A DNA stretch of 64,000 nucleotides from Dactylorhiza incarnata (lineage: Eukaryota > Streptophyta > Magnoliopsida > Asparagales > Orchidaceae): NCBI GenBank assembly GCA_033032865.1, contig JAWHQI010000148.1, positions 2,995,501 to 3,059,500 of the forward strand, given 5' to 3'. Below the pieces are notes generated by a model. That model was not told the origin of the DNA. It saw only the letters and a program-made list of their open reading frames with translations, and did not search any database. A program made the translations under genes and the position numbers. This document shows, in pieces, positions 46,630-56,953 of the stretch. Every line of letters begins with the position of its first letter. The stretch's first letter is position 1.

Positions 46630-47799
46630 TGTTAAAATTTTGATTTGAATCGTTTAGGAGTAAGCAGGAGTTGCATCAACTGAGTTAAAGCCAAACAACC
46701 ACAATGCCACACAACAACACAAGAAACTTTATTGAAACACAAACTTCATTTACAGTGCGAGGTATACATGGCGAGACATGATTCATCAGAATCACGGAGA
46801 CGAGAAGAACAAAACACACCAAATACAAATCTGGCGGCTAGACAAGCTGAGACCGCATAGACCGCTCGACTCCAGAAGTCGCTAGGCTTGTCCTGAGACT
46901 GCGCGAACAGAAAACAAACAAGCCGCTTGCACTGCAAGATCGCCACCTCAGACCGCGCAAACTGGAGCTTTATTGGAACAAAGAACTGAAGCTATCGCCA
47001 GACCGCGACTCAGACCGCCTAACCGCTGAAGGTCGCCTAATCACTGAGCTCGCTGCGAACAGCACAAGAACGAACATAAACCAGTTCGCAGACAGACCGC
47101 TGTCGAACTATTTATTCAAGCCGCTGGGAATTACCAAGGAAGGAGACCGCACCCTGCTGACCACAAACCTGCGAGCACAACAAAAAGTCAACTCGCTTCC
47201 GAGACCGCCCGACCTCAAAGTGAGGCCGCACGAATTAACCCAGGCTCAGTTCTTACAGTTCTCATTAGTAATGATGGGTCATGCACCCCTATTTATAGGC
47301 GGGTGGACGGATGTCGTCATCGCACAGGAGAGATACAATCACCACCCGTCAGATCACCAGCGGTCACATAAGGCAAACCGCGCGATCAGACCACTTGGAC
47401 CATTAACCGACCAAGACGCAGATCAACAGACAAGATCACGCACAGGTTGTGCGAACATGATACCACGCACAAGTCGCGCGGTCACAAAGGTACTCCTTCC
47501 TTAGAACACCAGGAGCAAACCAGGAACCAACTGGTCAACTTAGAATAAGACGCCAGATCGTCAGGCACAAACCGCCTGGACATGCGGTCACACATAGGAA
47601 CAGATCGCCCGGTCTCCTAACAAGGAAGACAGGCCAACCAGCACACTAGCTCGGGAACAGACCGCAGCAACAAAGAACAAATCGGAAGAACCAACAGTCC
47701 GCCAGAACAGATTGGCATAATACAAGCACAGGCCGCGCGGTCTCAGCGGTCTCCCAAAATCAGACCGCCCAGTCTCCACTTCACTTCAAAATTTCAACA
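46630..47799 (-). repeat. CopA(-) 5' LTR (right)
   Basis: 1170 bp, the same length as the left LTR, with AGACCGC/GCGGTCT motifs throughout. The minus-strand TATA box is TATAAATAG (plus strand CTATTTATA at 47289-47297), so transcription would run leftward from near 47265. Confidence 0.93.
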
Positions 47800-49065
47800 A
47801 TAACTCCTTAATTCATAAAGAAAGGTTCATGTGGTAAACATCGACTTGAAGTTCTTATGTCGTCTAGAAGATCAAGATGATGTCATCTTAAAGAATGACA
47901 GTCAGCTTGAAGAATAAGTCTAATTCCTAATGAAAGTAACAACTCGACGATGTCATATAGAAGAAGTTATATCGTTCAGATATTAAGTAGAGCCGTGAAG
48001 AAGGAAGTATGTCGATGATATCGTCATGAAGTACTTCTGTCGTATACACTGATCAAGACGATATCGTCTTGAAGGATCAACATCGTCTTGGAAAATTACA
48101 AAGTAGCATTTAATGCGCAGACTTTCTTGGAAATTGATATTCAAGGAATGTGCACGCCGTCTATCTTGTGCACAAATCAAGGAGCAATAATTAATATATT
48201 CTCTACAGAATATAGCCGTTACACAGTACTTATGAAAGAAATTTATTATTTCTATATTCTGCAAGTTCCAAGAAAGGCTAGTAATTATGATAAAGAATTG
48301 CCAATTCTGCAATACGTTTTCAAACGAGAAATTGATTAGGGAATAATCATTAAGGGGTTTTATGCAAAATTGCAGAGCATATAAAAGAAGATAATTTTTA
48401 TCTGCAGAGCAAGACTTGCTCAGTACTCTCTCAAGTTTTATTCTCACACATATTTCCTAAAGAGAGAAAGAAAAGAATCAACAAAAAGAAGAAGTCTTCA
48501 TTGCTGCTGTGCTGTGAAGATCTACAGAAGATTCTAAAGAAAGGTTCATTGATCCACAAGATTTTTGGTCTTATTGTTACAAGAAGAAGAAGAAGATCAA
48601 TGATTCAAAGCTTTCATTCTGATATCTTCTCTTCTACAACAACATCTCTGTATTACTTTGTAGGGCTCTTTGTGAGTCTGAGCTGGTAGGATCTAGTGAT
48701 AGATCTGAGTTGGTAGAGTTCTTGGTGAACCTGAGTTTTGGTAGGATATTGTTGAAGATATGAGATTGTAAGACTTGTAAAGTCTGAGCTTCGTAGGGTT
48801 CTGTGTGAATGTGAGTTGTAAGATCTAATTATAGTGAAAAGATCTAAGTTGGAGAAGTTGCCTAGTCTAGCACACTGCTAGATAGGTGGGAGGGACAGTG
48901 GACTACCTCTAGACACATTGTCTAGTTGGGAACCACTATAAATCATTGTGTGTTTTCTGTGATGCTTGTGTGATGTGATAGATAAACTCTTAAATAGCAA
49001 AGAAATCTAAGAACACCTAATCACCCCCCTCTAGGTGTAGTTTATAGACAACCCATAATCTTTCA
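47800..49065 (+). repeat. CopD 5' LTR, right part
   Basis: Starts with the ATAAC duplication and continues the CopD LTR with GACGATATCGTCTTGA-like motifs (47830-48080), TATAAAAG at 48380, then R/U5-like sequence. The end has AATCACCCCCCTCTAGG and TTTCA at 49065, just before a primer site. ORFs inside are not credible genes. Confidence 0.75.
48380..48387 (+). promoter_or_regulatory. CopD LTR TATA box
   Basis: TATAAAAG, about 690 bases before the LTR end and just downstream of the dyad-rich U3 part. Confidence 0.6.
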
Positions 49066-49067
49066 AT

Positions 49068-49079
49068 TGGTATCAAAGC
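49068..49079 (+). promoter_or_regulatory. CopD primer-binding site (initiator tRNA-Met)
   Basis: TGGTATCAAAGC on the plus strand, two bases after the LTR end, identical to the S primer site. Confidence 0.88.
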
Positions 49080-49146
49080 TAGGTTGAGTTTAAAGGCTTA
49101 ACATCTTAGAACCAGATCTACAAATTTAGTGGGTTGTGGTAAACAA

Positions 49147-49896
49147 ATGGTTGGTGAGCATCATAAGGAGATGAGCTCAATGAAGTTTCCTATCCGCACT
49201 AAGGAGAACTTTCCAATCTGGAAGCAAAGATTTATGTTGTATATGGAAGCCTCAGACCCTATAGTCTATCTGGCAGTAGAATAAGGACCTTATGTTCCCA
49301 TGAACAATCCTGTGGATCCAACAGTTATTCCCACCCCTAAGAGCTTATCTCAGTTCACCAAGGATGAAGTTGCATTGGTCACTATGGATAAAAGGGTTAA
49401 GAACATCATTGTGAATGCAATTGATGATTCAACATTTCAAAATCTAATTAGTTGCAAAACAACTAAGGAAATGTGGGACTCCTTAGTTGTCTACATGGAA
49501 AGAACTGAGGAAGTTAGGGATGACAGGAAATCCCTCCTGAAACATGAGTATGAATCCTTCAGACAAGATAAGAAGGATGACATAGCTACCTGCTATGAGA
49601 AGTTCTTCAGGATTGTCAATGGACTCAGAACTTATGGAAGAGATTTCACCAACTACGAACTAAATGATAAATTTCTGAGATCCCCGAACAAAGAATGGGT
49701 CATAAAGCTGTGAGCAATAAGAGAAGTTGGCAATCTGGGAGCAATGGAGACTAGACAGCTGTATGACAAGCTATTATCATATGAGCTACAGTTAAATACC
49801 AGAAAGGCTGAGGTGGAAAACTTCAAGGCTTACTCCAGAGAAAAGGCAGTGGCCTTTAAAGCTGAAGCTTCCAGAAAGCACATGACAGTTGAGCCT
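49147..49896 (+). pseudogene. CopD gag, truncated by the Tat insertion
   Basis: ATG at 49147 opens MVGEHHKEMSSMKFPIRTKE, continuing as a copia UBN2 gag (FPIWKQRFMLYMEASD, TTKEMWDSLVVYMERTEEV, ESFRQDKKDDIATCYEKFF, FLRSPNKEW). TAA at 49282-49284 and TGA at about 49711-49713 interrupt the frame. After 49896 the sequence switches abruptly to the Tat LTR. It resembles Sirevirus-type Gag N-terminal halves. Confidence 0.85.
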
Positions 49897-50507
49897 TGTT
49901 GGTACCAAAAAATGTACCTCCAAAACTCACACTAAGAGAAGGTTGGGGGGAAACCGTGGAGAGCAGGTTACTTAAGACGAGAGATGGGAGAGAGGAAAAA
50001 CGAGAAGAGAAAATCTACTCGTATAAACCTCTGAAGAGTAAAACAGGGGGGACTAGAAACAGAGCAGGATCCGAGGTAGAAAAGTGACAGATTTCAAGAC
50101 CGCTTACACACGTTGTAAGCTGGGGCTCGAAGTCAAAAGTGCCTTATCTGGTACCCCCTACCCCTCTATTTATAGATGCGAAGGCTGCCCGAATGGGCAG
50201 ATCCCAAAATTACGGGCTGCCTGGGATACAGGAGAGTCGGGGCAGAGAGAGGGGTGCAAATAACAAAAAGAAGAAAAAGGGGGCAGACCGCCCGGTCTTG
50301 CGGTCTGACTGAATCTTGATCGCATGAGACTTAAGCAGATTTTGGAACTGGCGAGGAGCGGCCCAGGCGGTCTCGCAGATTTGAGACCACTGAGTAGGAG
50401 CTGTCAGCTGAGTCAAAAGAACCGGTCTGGATGGTCTCACAAATTTGAGACCGCTGGGAAGGTTCATCCTGGCTGAGAAGTGAGGTCGCGGATTTTCCGG
50501 GCAAACA
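49897..50507 (-). repeat. Tat 3' LTR (left)
   Basis: TGTTGGTACC to GGGCAAACA, matching 62608-63219. It has paired GCGGTCTC...GAGACCGC motifs at about 50285-50460, and the minus-strand TATA equivalent CTATTTATA at 50166-50174. A weak purine-rich stretch (GCGGGGATTA, minus strand) abuts it at 50508-50517 as the polypurine candidate. Confidence 0.9.
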
Positions 50508-50597
50508 TAATCCCCGCACATTTTTAAGTTGCGCTGGAACTTCGAAAATGTTAGCTTTGACCGCTGAGACCGCGACCGTCATAAATGCGACCTAGGC

Positions 50598-50605
50598 TAT
50601 AAATA
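50598..50605 (+). promoter_or_regulatory. TATA box of Tat antisense gene 1
   Basis: TATAAATA, facing the plus strand, about 100 bases before the ATG at 50702 and outside the LTR. Confidence 0.7.
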
Positions 50606-51568
50606 CCGCTTCCTGGGCTTGAGAAATCAGTATTTCCTGAAAAGCAAGCGAGCTTAGCTTATAAGCGGTCACACAAAAACTAGATAGAATTGACCTCTAC
50701 AATGTCGTCCTTGTTGTCCGTTCTGGGTCATTCGCCCTCAAAAGAGGACTCCTCCAAGAAGAAGAAGATCGCTACTTCGAAGAGAGTGGTGAAGATTGAT
50801 AAACCTATAGCAAAGTCGTGCGCATCGTAGGAGACCGTGCGAGCTTCTACGCTGAAAGTGCCCGTTTCACCAAAAAATACGGACTCACTTTTCAACACTG
50901 CTGCTGCTCTAGCATCCGACTCTTCAGAGCCTGAATTGATTTTTACTGACCTTTCCATTTCTTTCAATTATCAGCAGAATGTGGAAGCTCTTGGTCAGAC
51001 CGCCATTCCGCAGGACAAGACCGCCTCTACATAAGTTATCTTAGCTGGGATGCGGGAAAAGAAGGTTGAGGAGGAAAAGCTTAGGCAGAAGATCGTTGAT
51101 GCCCGGGATGCTGAGAAAACAAGAAAAAGAAAAAACTCAGGTCCTTTTGTCCAAAGTGCAAAAAGCATAAAAGGTGCCGGGTCGAAAGATGTGAGAGTCC
51201 CGGAGGCGATCACACTCCCTGAGGTTGGCAGTCTACAAGACTGGGTTGATCTTTCAAAGGTAGATAACGTGACCGGTCTCTTTTTCCCTCCTACGGTCTC
51301 CACTTTTTCAAGGGAGGCAGACTCTGAATTAAATGCCTACCTTGATGAAGGTTCTTCTAACGATTTTTCTTGTTCGTCATTGTAGGTGCTCGATCCCTTC
51401 GAGGCTGAAAACCTCAAGGTGGCTGCCGGCGAAAGAGATATCGTGGAGAAGGAGAAAGAGATTGATGCTGCAAAGATCAAGCTGAGAGAGGAGAAAGAAA
51501 AGGGAGAACGAGAATAAAAGGAGAAGAAGGAAAGATAAGAAAAAGAGAAGAGAGAAGAAGAGGAAAAT

Positions 51569-51990
51569 GTGGCTCTGCTCGCTGCCGAGCAAAGGAAGGA
51601 GGAGGAGAGGAAAAGAAGAGAAGAGAAAGAGAAAGAAGAGAAGGAGAAGCAAGTGGCTCTGCTCGCTGCCGGGCAGAGGAAGGAGGAGGAGAGGAAAATA
51701 AGAGAAGAGAAGGAGAAGCAAGCGGCTCTGCTCGCTGCCGAGCAGAGGAAGGAGGAGGAGAGGAGAAAAAGAGAAGAGAAAGAGAAAGAGAAGGAAGAGA
51801 AGGAGAAGCAAGCGTCTCTGCTCGCTGCCAAGCAGAGGAAGAAGGAGGAGAGGAGAAAAAGAGAAGAGGAAGAGAAAAAGAAGGCAGTTCTGCTCGCTGA
51901 CGAGTATAAAAAGGAAAAAGAAAGAAGGGAAAGAGAAGAAAAGGAAAAGGAAAAGGAGGCTGCTCTGGCCGCTGCGGAGCTTCAGGAGAA
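51569..51990 (+). repeat. Coding tandem repeats (Ala-Leu-Leu-Ala + Lys/Glu/Arg)
   Basis: Five to six units of about 22-31 codons, each beginning (V/A)(A/S/V)LLA(A/D) and ending in a Glu/Lys/Arg run, with GCTCTGCTCGCTGCC as the DNA anchor. Unit lengths vary, consistent with replication slippage. The antisense reading gives spurious long Ser/Phe-rich ORFs. Confidence 0.88.
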
Positions 51991-52493
51991 AGAGTTGGAG
52001 GCGGTCTCACTGACCGGTGAGAAGAAGAAGAATAAAAGGAAGAAGTCTTCTGAACGAAAGGCGGAGGAGAAGAGCCAGCAGATCGCCAAGGAGAAGGCTG
52101 CACTCTCAAGCGGTCTGCAAAACCTTTCTGCCGCACAAGAAGAGAAACTGAGTTGGGCAGCAGAAGATCGGGCAGAAGCAGTCTCTGCCCTGCGGATTGG
52201 TAAGGCGAAGATGATGTCCAGATCGTTAGAATTTCTTCCTTTACCAACGGTCCGACCTGAATCTCCAAAAAGAAAATTTGAGATCGTCGTCATTGAAACT
52301 GACGACATCCTTGTTAGCAAAGCTGAATTAAAGAGAAGAAGAAAAGAAGTGGAGAGGTCGCAAAAGAAGGAATTGGAAAAAATGAACTTTGAGCGCTTAA
52401 GGGGATCAGACCGCCTCTTTCTGACTGCAGAACCCGCGGTCACAGTCAATATCGAAAATGTTTTGCATGACTGCGGTCTCAATTCCTTACCAA

Positions 52494-52570
52494 GTATTCT
52501 TTTCCATGCGAACTTTATTGTTTTCGAGCTCTTGATAATTGGGCTAACCTTCATGTTTCCTTGATCGTAG
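52494..52570 (+). other. Intron of Tat antisense gene 1 (77 bp)
   Basis: Donor CAA|GTATTC, acceptor TTCCTTGATCGTAG|GT, and a branch-like GGCTAACC 25-30 bases upstream of the acceptor. Splicing joins phase 1 to phase 1. Confidence 0.6.
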
Positions 52571-53088
52571 GTGATGAGGTCTAGGAAGGGGAGCTTCCGC
52601 CGCAGAAGATCACGATCCCCGACAAGCTTACCCACATCCTTAGCCCAGTGTTTGAGGATGTTCGGTCCATGTTGGTTCGGGAGTAAGCTTATCATGAACA
52701 GATTCGCGGTCTTGAACAGGAGCTTCGTACATCCCGCGAAGAAAGCGATCAGAAGATTAGCAAACTTACTCAAGCACTCTAAATATCCGAAAAGGATGTT
52801 GAGTATTATAAAGGAAAAGCCACTGCTCTATCCTCCGAGATCGCTGCTCTGAGAGGCGGATCCTCCAAAATGACGATGAGGTCGGGGCCACCCGGCGATC
52901 ACCCAGAAGCGAGACCGTCGTCCGAGATTATGGTCATCCCTATGGAGACGGTTGACAACGAAATGTCTAGGATACACCGGGCTGCAATGTTTGCTAACCA
53001 AAATCTTGTGTCGGCCTTTAGTGCCGTCAACGAAATGCAAGATATTGCAGTCTTCGTGGGGAGGAAGCGGCCTCAAAACAAACATTAA

Positions 53089-53365
53089 GCATTTTATTAT
53101 ATGCGGTCTTGTAATGTAGTATTTGGACAATTACTATGTAATGTGTTTAATTTGTGTTGACTGCGATCTTTTATTCTGTTTTGATGATTTCTGCTACCAT
53201 GTGTTGTTTGCTTTATCTCACTTGTCCTGAGGTGTCGCGATCTCTCTTTATTGAGATCGAAAGATCGCCTGCGCTTTTTAACTTTTATGCAGATTTTTGC
53301 GGTCTGGACGAACTTACTAGGCGGTCTCGAGAGACGCAATCATGATGAAATCATCCCTCGCTTTC
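53089..53365 (+). other. Intergenic spacer between the two Tat antisense genes
   Basis: AT-rich 277 bases with TTGTAATG and TATGTAATGTG shortly after the gene 1 stop, suitable as a plant poly(A) region. No other feature is seen. Confidence 0.5.
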
Positions 53366-53374
53366 TATAAATAG
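53366..53374 (+). promoter_or_regulatory. TATA box of Tat antisense gene 2
   Basis: TATAAATAG on the plus strand, 43 bases before ATG 53409 and 79 before ATG 53445, both in frame. A start site near 53396-53400 would make 53409 the first ATG. Confidence 0.7.
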
Positions 53375-54126
53375 CCGTCTTCAAATGCCATTATTTTATA
53401 TTTCTTGTATGCGTCCAAAGCACCGGTCACAGCGATCTCGAATCATGGTGTCTGCGCGAGCTTCTGCTGCTAGTATTTTCTTGCAAGCCGATCACAAGCC
53501 CTCTCACCTTTCCAAAGATGAGTTCATTGATTTTCTAAAGAAGCACATGATCCAAACCCAGATCGTCATGAGACCGCCAACCGAGGTTGAAGGGCTCAAT
53601 TTTGGGGAGGAGAACAAGTTTATTATCCCCATTGATCATTTCGATCACTGACTGAAAATCCCTCTCCCCTGGGAATTTCTAGAGATAATGGATTATCATG
53701 GGTTGGTGCTCGCCCAGCTGCAGCCGAACTCAATCGGTCTTATTAATGTCTTTATTAATTACTTGAGATCGGAAAAGATAAGATTTACTATGACATTATT
53801 CAGTGCATCCTTCACTGCAAAGGTCTTAAAAGAGGGTCAGAAAAAAGAAGAGTTTAAAGGATTAATATACTTCTCTAATGAAGGAATCAAAGTCCTTAAC
53901 CTCCCCAACAAGGTTTCCTTCTGGACGGAAAGGTTCCTCGTGTTCGAAGGCGATCTTGGCGGTCTCAAGAGCCGACCTTCCGCGCGAGCTGACAGGATTT
54001 TCTAGAAAAACAAGACGATCTCAGAGGAAGAGCTGAAAATTCTGGAATTTCTGGCAGGAAAATGGCTAGATCTTGTCCACTACTTGGCGATCTGGCCCGA
54101 GGTCGCTGAAGTTCGCCCAGAGGAAA

Positions 54127-54206
54127 GTGAGTATCTACTCAGCGGTCTCCTTTGTCTCTATTTATTTTTTTATTTATTTTATTTTTACTAATTTTTGCGC
54201 TTCCAG
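54127..54206 (+). other. Intron 1 of Tat antisense gene 2 (80 bp)
   Basis: Donor GAGGAAA|GTGAGTATC, acceptor TTTTTGCGCTTCCAG|CC, with a very T-rich interior. The frame shifts if retained and is continuous if removed. Confidence 0.75.
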
Positions 54207-54649
54207 CCTCCTTCGCGGTCCCGACAAAAGACCTGGTATCCCCACCAGAAGAAGTTCTCACCCAAAGGGAAAGAAGATTAAGAAGGGAGGAAGACCGCCA
54301 GACTGCTGAGACCGGCAACACCCATCAGACCGCTGCCGAGCCGTTTGTTCTTCATGGCTTTATGAGAAGTCAACAAGTCATAAATGGCAAGCCTCTTCTC
54401 AGATGGAGTGCTAAGGGAAATTGCATGAAGGTCTCTACCAATCTCCCTCTTTGGAGCGGTCAACTGACTCGCCACGCTTCCGCGGTCACTGCGGTCCTAT
54501 AAGGGGAAAAGAACACCGCTGAGGTGTATGATATTGAGACCGACATGCTACCGGACATCTGCGCTCAAGCAGTCGTTAGGAGCACGGTCTTACATCATCA
54601 CATGGGGAGGTCTCTTCGAAGCGTTTTGAAGGAGGTTGAAGACCTGCAG

Positions 54650-54722
54650 GTAAGACAATCTTATCATATGATTTAATACTTATCGTTTATGACCGCGCGA
54701 TCTGATTGTGTTTCTTCTGCAG
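54650..54722 (+). other. Intron 2 of Tat antisense gene 2 (73 bp)
   Basis: Donor CTGCAG|GTAAGACA (near consensus), acceptor GTTTCTTCTGCAG|CG. Removal joins two complete codons (phase 0). Confidence 0.8.
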
Positions 54723-55130
54723 CGTGCGAAGGAAATGGCTTACGATCTTCATAATCCAGAATTCCAGAAAGTTATGATGCATCATGTGAGGGAGACCGCC
54801 GAGCAAGTGATTGCTGAGATTCGTGATCGCGGCGGCTTTACTGAAGAATTTAAAGATACAACTTTTGCCGACCTCTTCCCAGATGCGGCGAGAAAAATTG
54901 CTGAGCAGTCGGCGACCGCAGACGAGACCGCCGATGAAGAGGCAGATGTCGAAATTGTTGATACGGACCAGTAGAGTGGTAGACAATATGTGATGGGCAA
55001 TGACACGAGTTCGGTGGCGGCATCGAACTCTGGATCAAAAGTTCAAGAAGAGAAATCGGAAGAGTCATCTGACGAGGCTGATTCCACTTCTTCAGACAAG
55101 CGGTCGCCCAAGAGATCAAAGAAGAAATAG

Positions 55131-55784
55131 ATGATTTTGTAACTTTTATCATTGTTTTTTAGACCGAGCGGTCTGATGTACCTCGACATTTTGAATGAAT
55201 ACAAAAATTTAATTGTTATACCTTCTTCTAATGAATGAATACTTACTTCTGATATTTTACTTTTTTTTATATAGAATATATCTTTGCGATCTCTTTACAA
55301 CGATATAGAATTGGCATTCGATCTCAATGCCTTAGGCTTTTGTTGACCTTAATATGATAGGCTGATAATTTGAAGAGAGGCGGTCTTATATTTTCCAGAC
55401 CGCATTACAAAGAGATGGTTGTCGTTGATAAAAAACTTCCAAATAATTTTGAGTTCAAACATAAAAATGCGATCTACTAGTTTAAGAGAATCACTTCATA
55501 AGAGCTTGAATAATGAATATGATAACCTACAGGTGGAACTTTGAGACATCCATTTCGTAGCGATCTCAAATGGCGGTCTTCACGATGTCAATTTTCATCA
55601 AAAAACAAGCTATCATTAGTCGGATATCATGCGGTCTTACATTTTCCAGACCGCGCATAATTTACGAGATCTCTGGGTACTTTTGAATGCCCTAGAGTTC
55701 TGTCCAGGACTTCTCTTGAAGAATCATTTTACCGGTCTCAATCCAATTTAAGATCGCTGAAAGACCCACTTCTAAAATGAAAAG
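55131..55784. other. Noncoding region after Tat antisense gene 2
   Basis: Begins with a likely poly(A) region (AATGAATACAAAAATTTAAT near 55193). It then carries scattered GCGGTCTT...AGACCGC pairs (55380, 55632). No ORF is supported. Confidence 0.6.
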
Positions 55785-56370
55785 GAGAATTCAACCAGCA
55801 ATCTCAAATATCCAAGTCCTGGAGGAGATCAAACTGGCGGTCTCAACATATCAAGAGATCGCAGAAAACTACAGAAGAAATGGAGAACTCAAACAGCAAT
55901 CTCAAACATCCAAGTCCTGGAGAAGATCAAACTGGCGGTCTCAACATATTTAGAGATCGCAGAAAAAACCACTAAAGAAATGGAGAACTCAACCAGCAAT
56001 CTCAAACATCCAAGTCCTGGAGGAGATCAAACTGGCGGTCTCAACATATTTAGAGATCGCAGAAAAAACCACTGAAGAAATGGAGAACTCAACCAGCAAT
56101 CTCAAACATCCAAGTCCTGGAGGAGATCAAACTGGCGGCCTCAACATATTTAGAGATCGCAGAAAAAACCACTGAAGAAATGGAGAACTCAACCAGCAAT
56201 CTCAAACATCCAAGTCCTAGAGGAGATCAAACTGGCGATCTCAACATATTTAGAGATCGCAGAAAAAACCAATGAAGAAATGGAGAACTCAACCAGCAAT
56301 CTCAAACATCCAAGTCCTGGAGGAGATCAAACTGGCGGTCTCAACATATTTAGAGATCGCAGAAAACTAC
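55785..56370. repeat. 100-bp tandem array, 6 copies, in Tat
   Basis: GAGAACTCAACCAGCAATCT or a variant begins at 55785, 55883, 55983, 56083, 56183 and 56283; the later units are almost identical at exactly 100 bp. Each holds an inverted pair GCGGTCTCAA...GAGATCGC, the Tat/CopA motif. Confidence 0.93.
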
Positions 56371-56953
56371 TGTAGATGGGGCTGGCGGTCTCACAAGTTT
56401 CAGACCGCCCCCTTAGGATTTAAACTGCGGTCATAGATGTTTCTGACCGAATCTTGGCTATCCACAATCCAACGAGTATTCAAGAGTTACAGACAAAAAA
56501 TGATCCATAGGGCAGGTGTGGTCATGCCACGGAGGCTGTACCGACATTGCTTTCCCTGGAAGATCATTTAGACTGTAACAATGTCCTCTCATGATGCATA
56601 ACAGAGCTAAACATTCAACTCGACCTCCCCTGGTTCTGAGTTGTGTCAGATGTTAGCGAGGACCCGACATTCTAACCATCCGTCTCATGAGCTTGGCGAG
56701 CTACTGCTACATAGATGTGAAAACTCCTCGCTACCTGTGGTCCTGGCAGATTTACATCTCAAGCTTCAAGTCAAGGAGGATGAAGTAGAGCCCGTTGATG
56801 TCTCTTTGGCAGGATTCAAGCCTTAATAACAATTTGTTTTTGGTACCTTTCTCTTATCATATAGATCAATAAAGGGAAGAAGAAACATTATCATGGCGTT
56901 TTAAGAAGAGGAAGAGGAAGAACTAAGAAGGAAAAGAAATTTGCTACAAGTAT
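56371..56953. other. Spacer between the repeat array and integrase
   Basis: Contains one more GCGGTCTC...CAGACCGC pair (56386-56408) and a 60-codon plus-strand ORF that I do not support. No domain is seen. Confidence 0.6.

Larger units (their letters stand above)
30073..47799 (-). mobile_element. CopA(-): Ty1/copia (TNT1/Tork-like) retrotransposon carrying a nested Sirevirus
   Basis: Paired 1170-bp LTRs (30073-31242 and 46630-47799), a perfect 5-bp target duplication, polypurine tract, initiator-Met primer site, and gag-protease-integrase-RT-RNase H order on the minus strand define it. Without the S insertion it would be about 6.5 kb. Its LTRs differ by roughly 5 % over the first ~350 bp that I compared, more than the S pair, as expected for the older host. 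Coding frames carry several stops. Confidence 0.93.
50702..53088 (+). pseudogene. Tat antisense gene 1: spliced, coiled-coil, Lys/Glu-repeat protein (stop-riddled)
   Basis: Exon 1 (50702-52493) is one frame from MSSLLSVLGHSPSKE; exon 2 (52571-53088) ends GRKRPQNKH. The predicted 77-bp intron (52494-52570) has phase 1 on both sides. The N-terminus is Ser/Lys-rich with a basic cluster (SKKKKIATSKRVVK, possible nuclear signal). Codons at 51569-51990 encode five or six repeats of ALLAAEQRKEEERKRREEKE type, a long charged helix. Exon 2 has heptad-like helix (YHEQIRGLEQELRTSREESD, YYKGKATALSSEIAALRGG). About eight premature stops interrupt it (e.g. 50828, 51032, 51383, two near 51515-51538, 52582, 52681, 52780). 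Function is unknown; such coiled-coil antisense ORFs are known in Tat-clade elements. Confidence 0.7.
53409..55130 (+). pseudogene. Tat antisense gene 2: three-exon 'putative gypsy-type transposon' protein (PF04195-like)
   Basis: Exons 53409-54126, 54207-54649 and 54723-55130. Intron phases match (phase 1, then phase 0), so a single frame of about 520 codons runs through. Exon 1 resembles the PF04195 family: HLSKDEFIDFLKKH, then EIMDYHGLVLAQLQPNSIGL, YLRSEKIRFTMTLFSASFT, VSFWTERFLVFEGD. Exon 3 is helical and acidic, ending in a basic tract (KRSPKRSKKK) that could be a nuclear signal. In-frame stops: 53649-53651, 54003-54005, 54500-54502, 54972-54974. Several could be C-to-T changes of Gln codons. 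Product role is unknown. Confidence 0.7.

Noticed and set aside
47983..48447. 154-codon minus-strand ORF in the CopD LTR
   Set aside because: Lies across U3 and the LTR TATA box, with no domain.
51259..51385. Possible extra intron in antisense gene 1 ending at TTGTAG|GTG
   Set aside because: The best donor (AAG|GTAGAT) gives mismatched phases (2 to 0) and the frame is already continuous apart from one TAG.
51337..52773. Long minus-strand ORFs (Ser/Phe-rich, up to 263 codons)
   Set aside because: Mirror images of the Lys/Glu-rich plus-strand repeats of antisense gene 1; the composition explains them.
55785..56370. CRISPR-like array
   Set aside because: Repeats are contiguous 100-bp units without unique spacers, in plant retrotransposon DNA.
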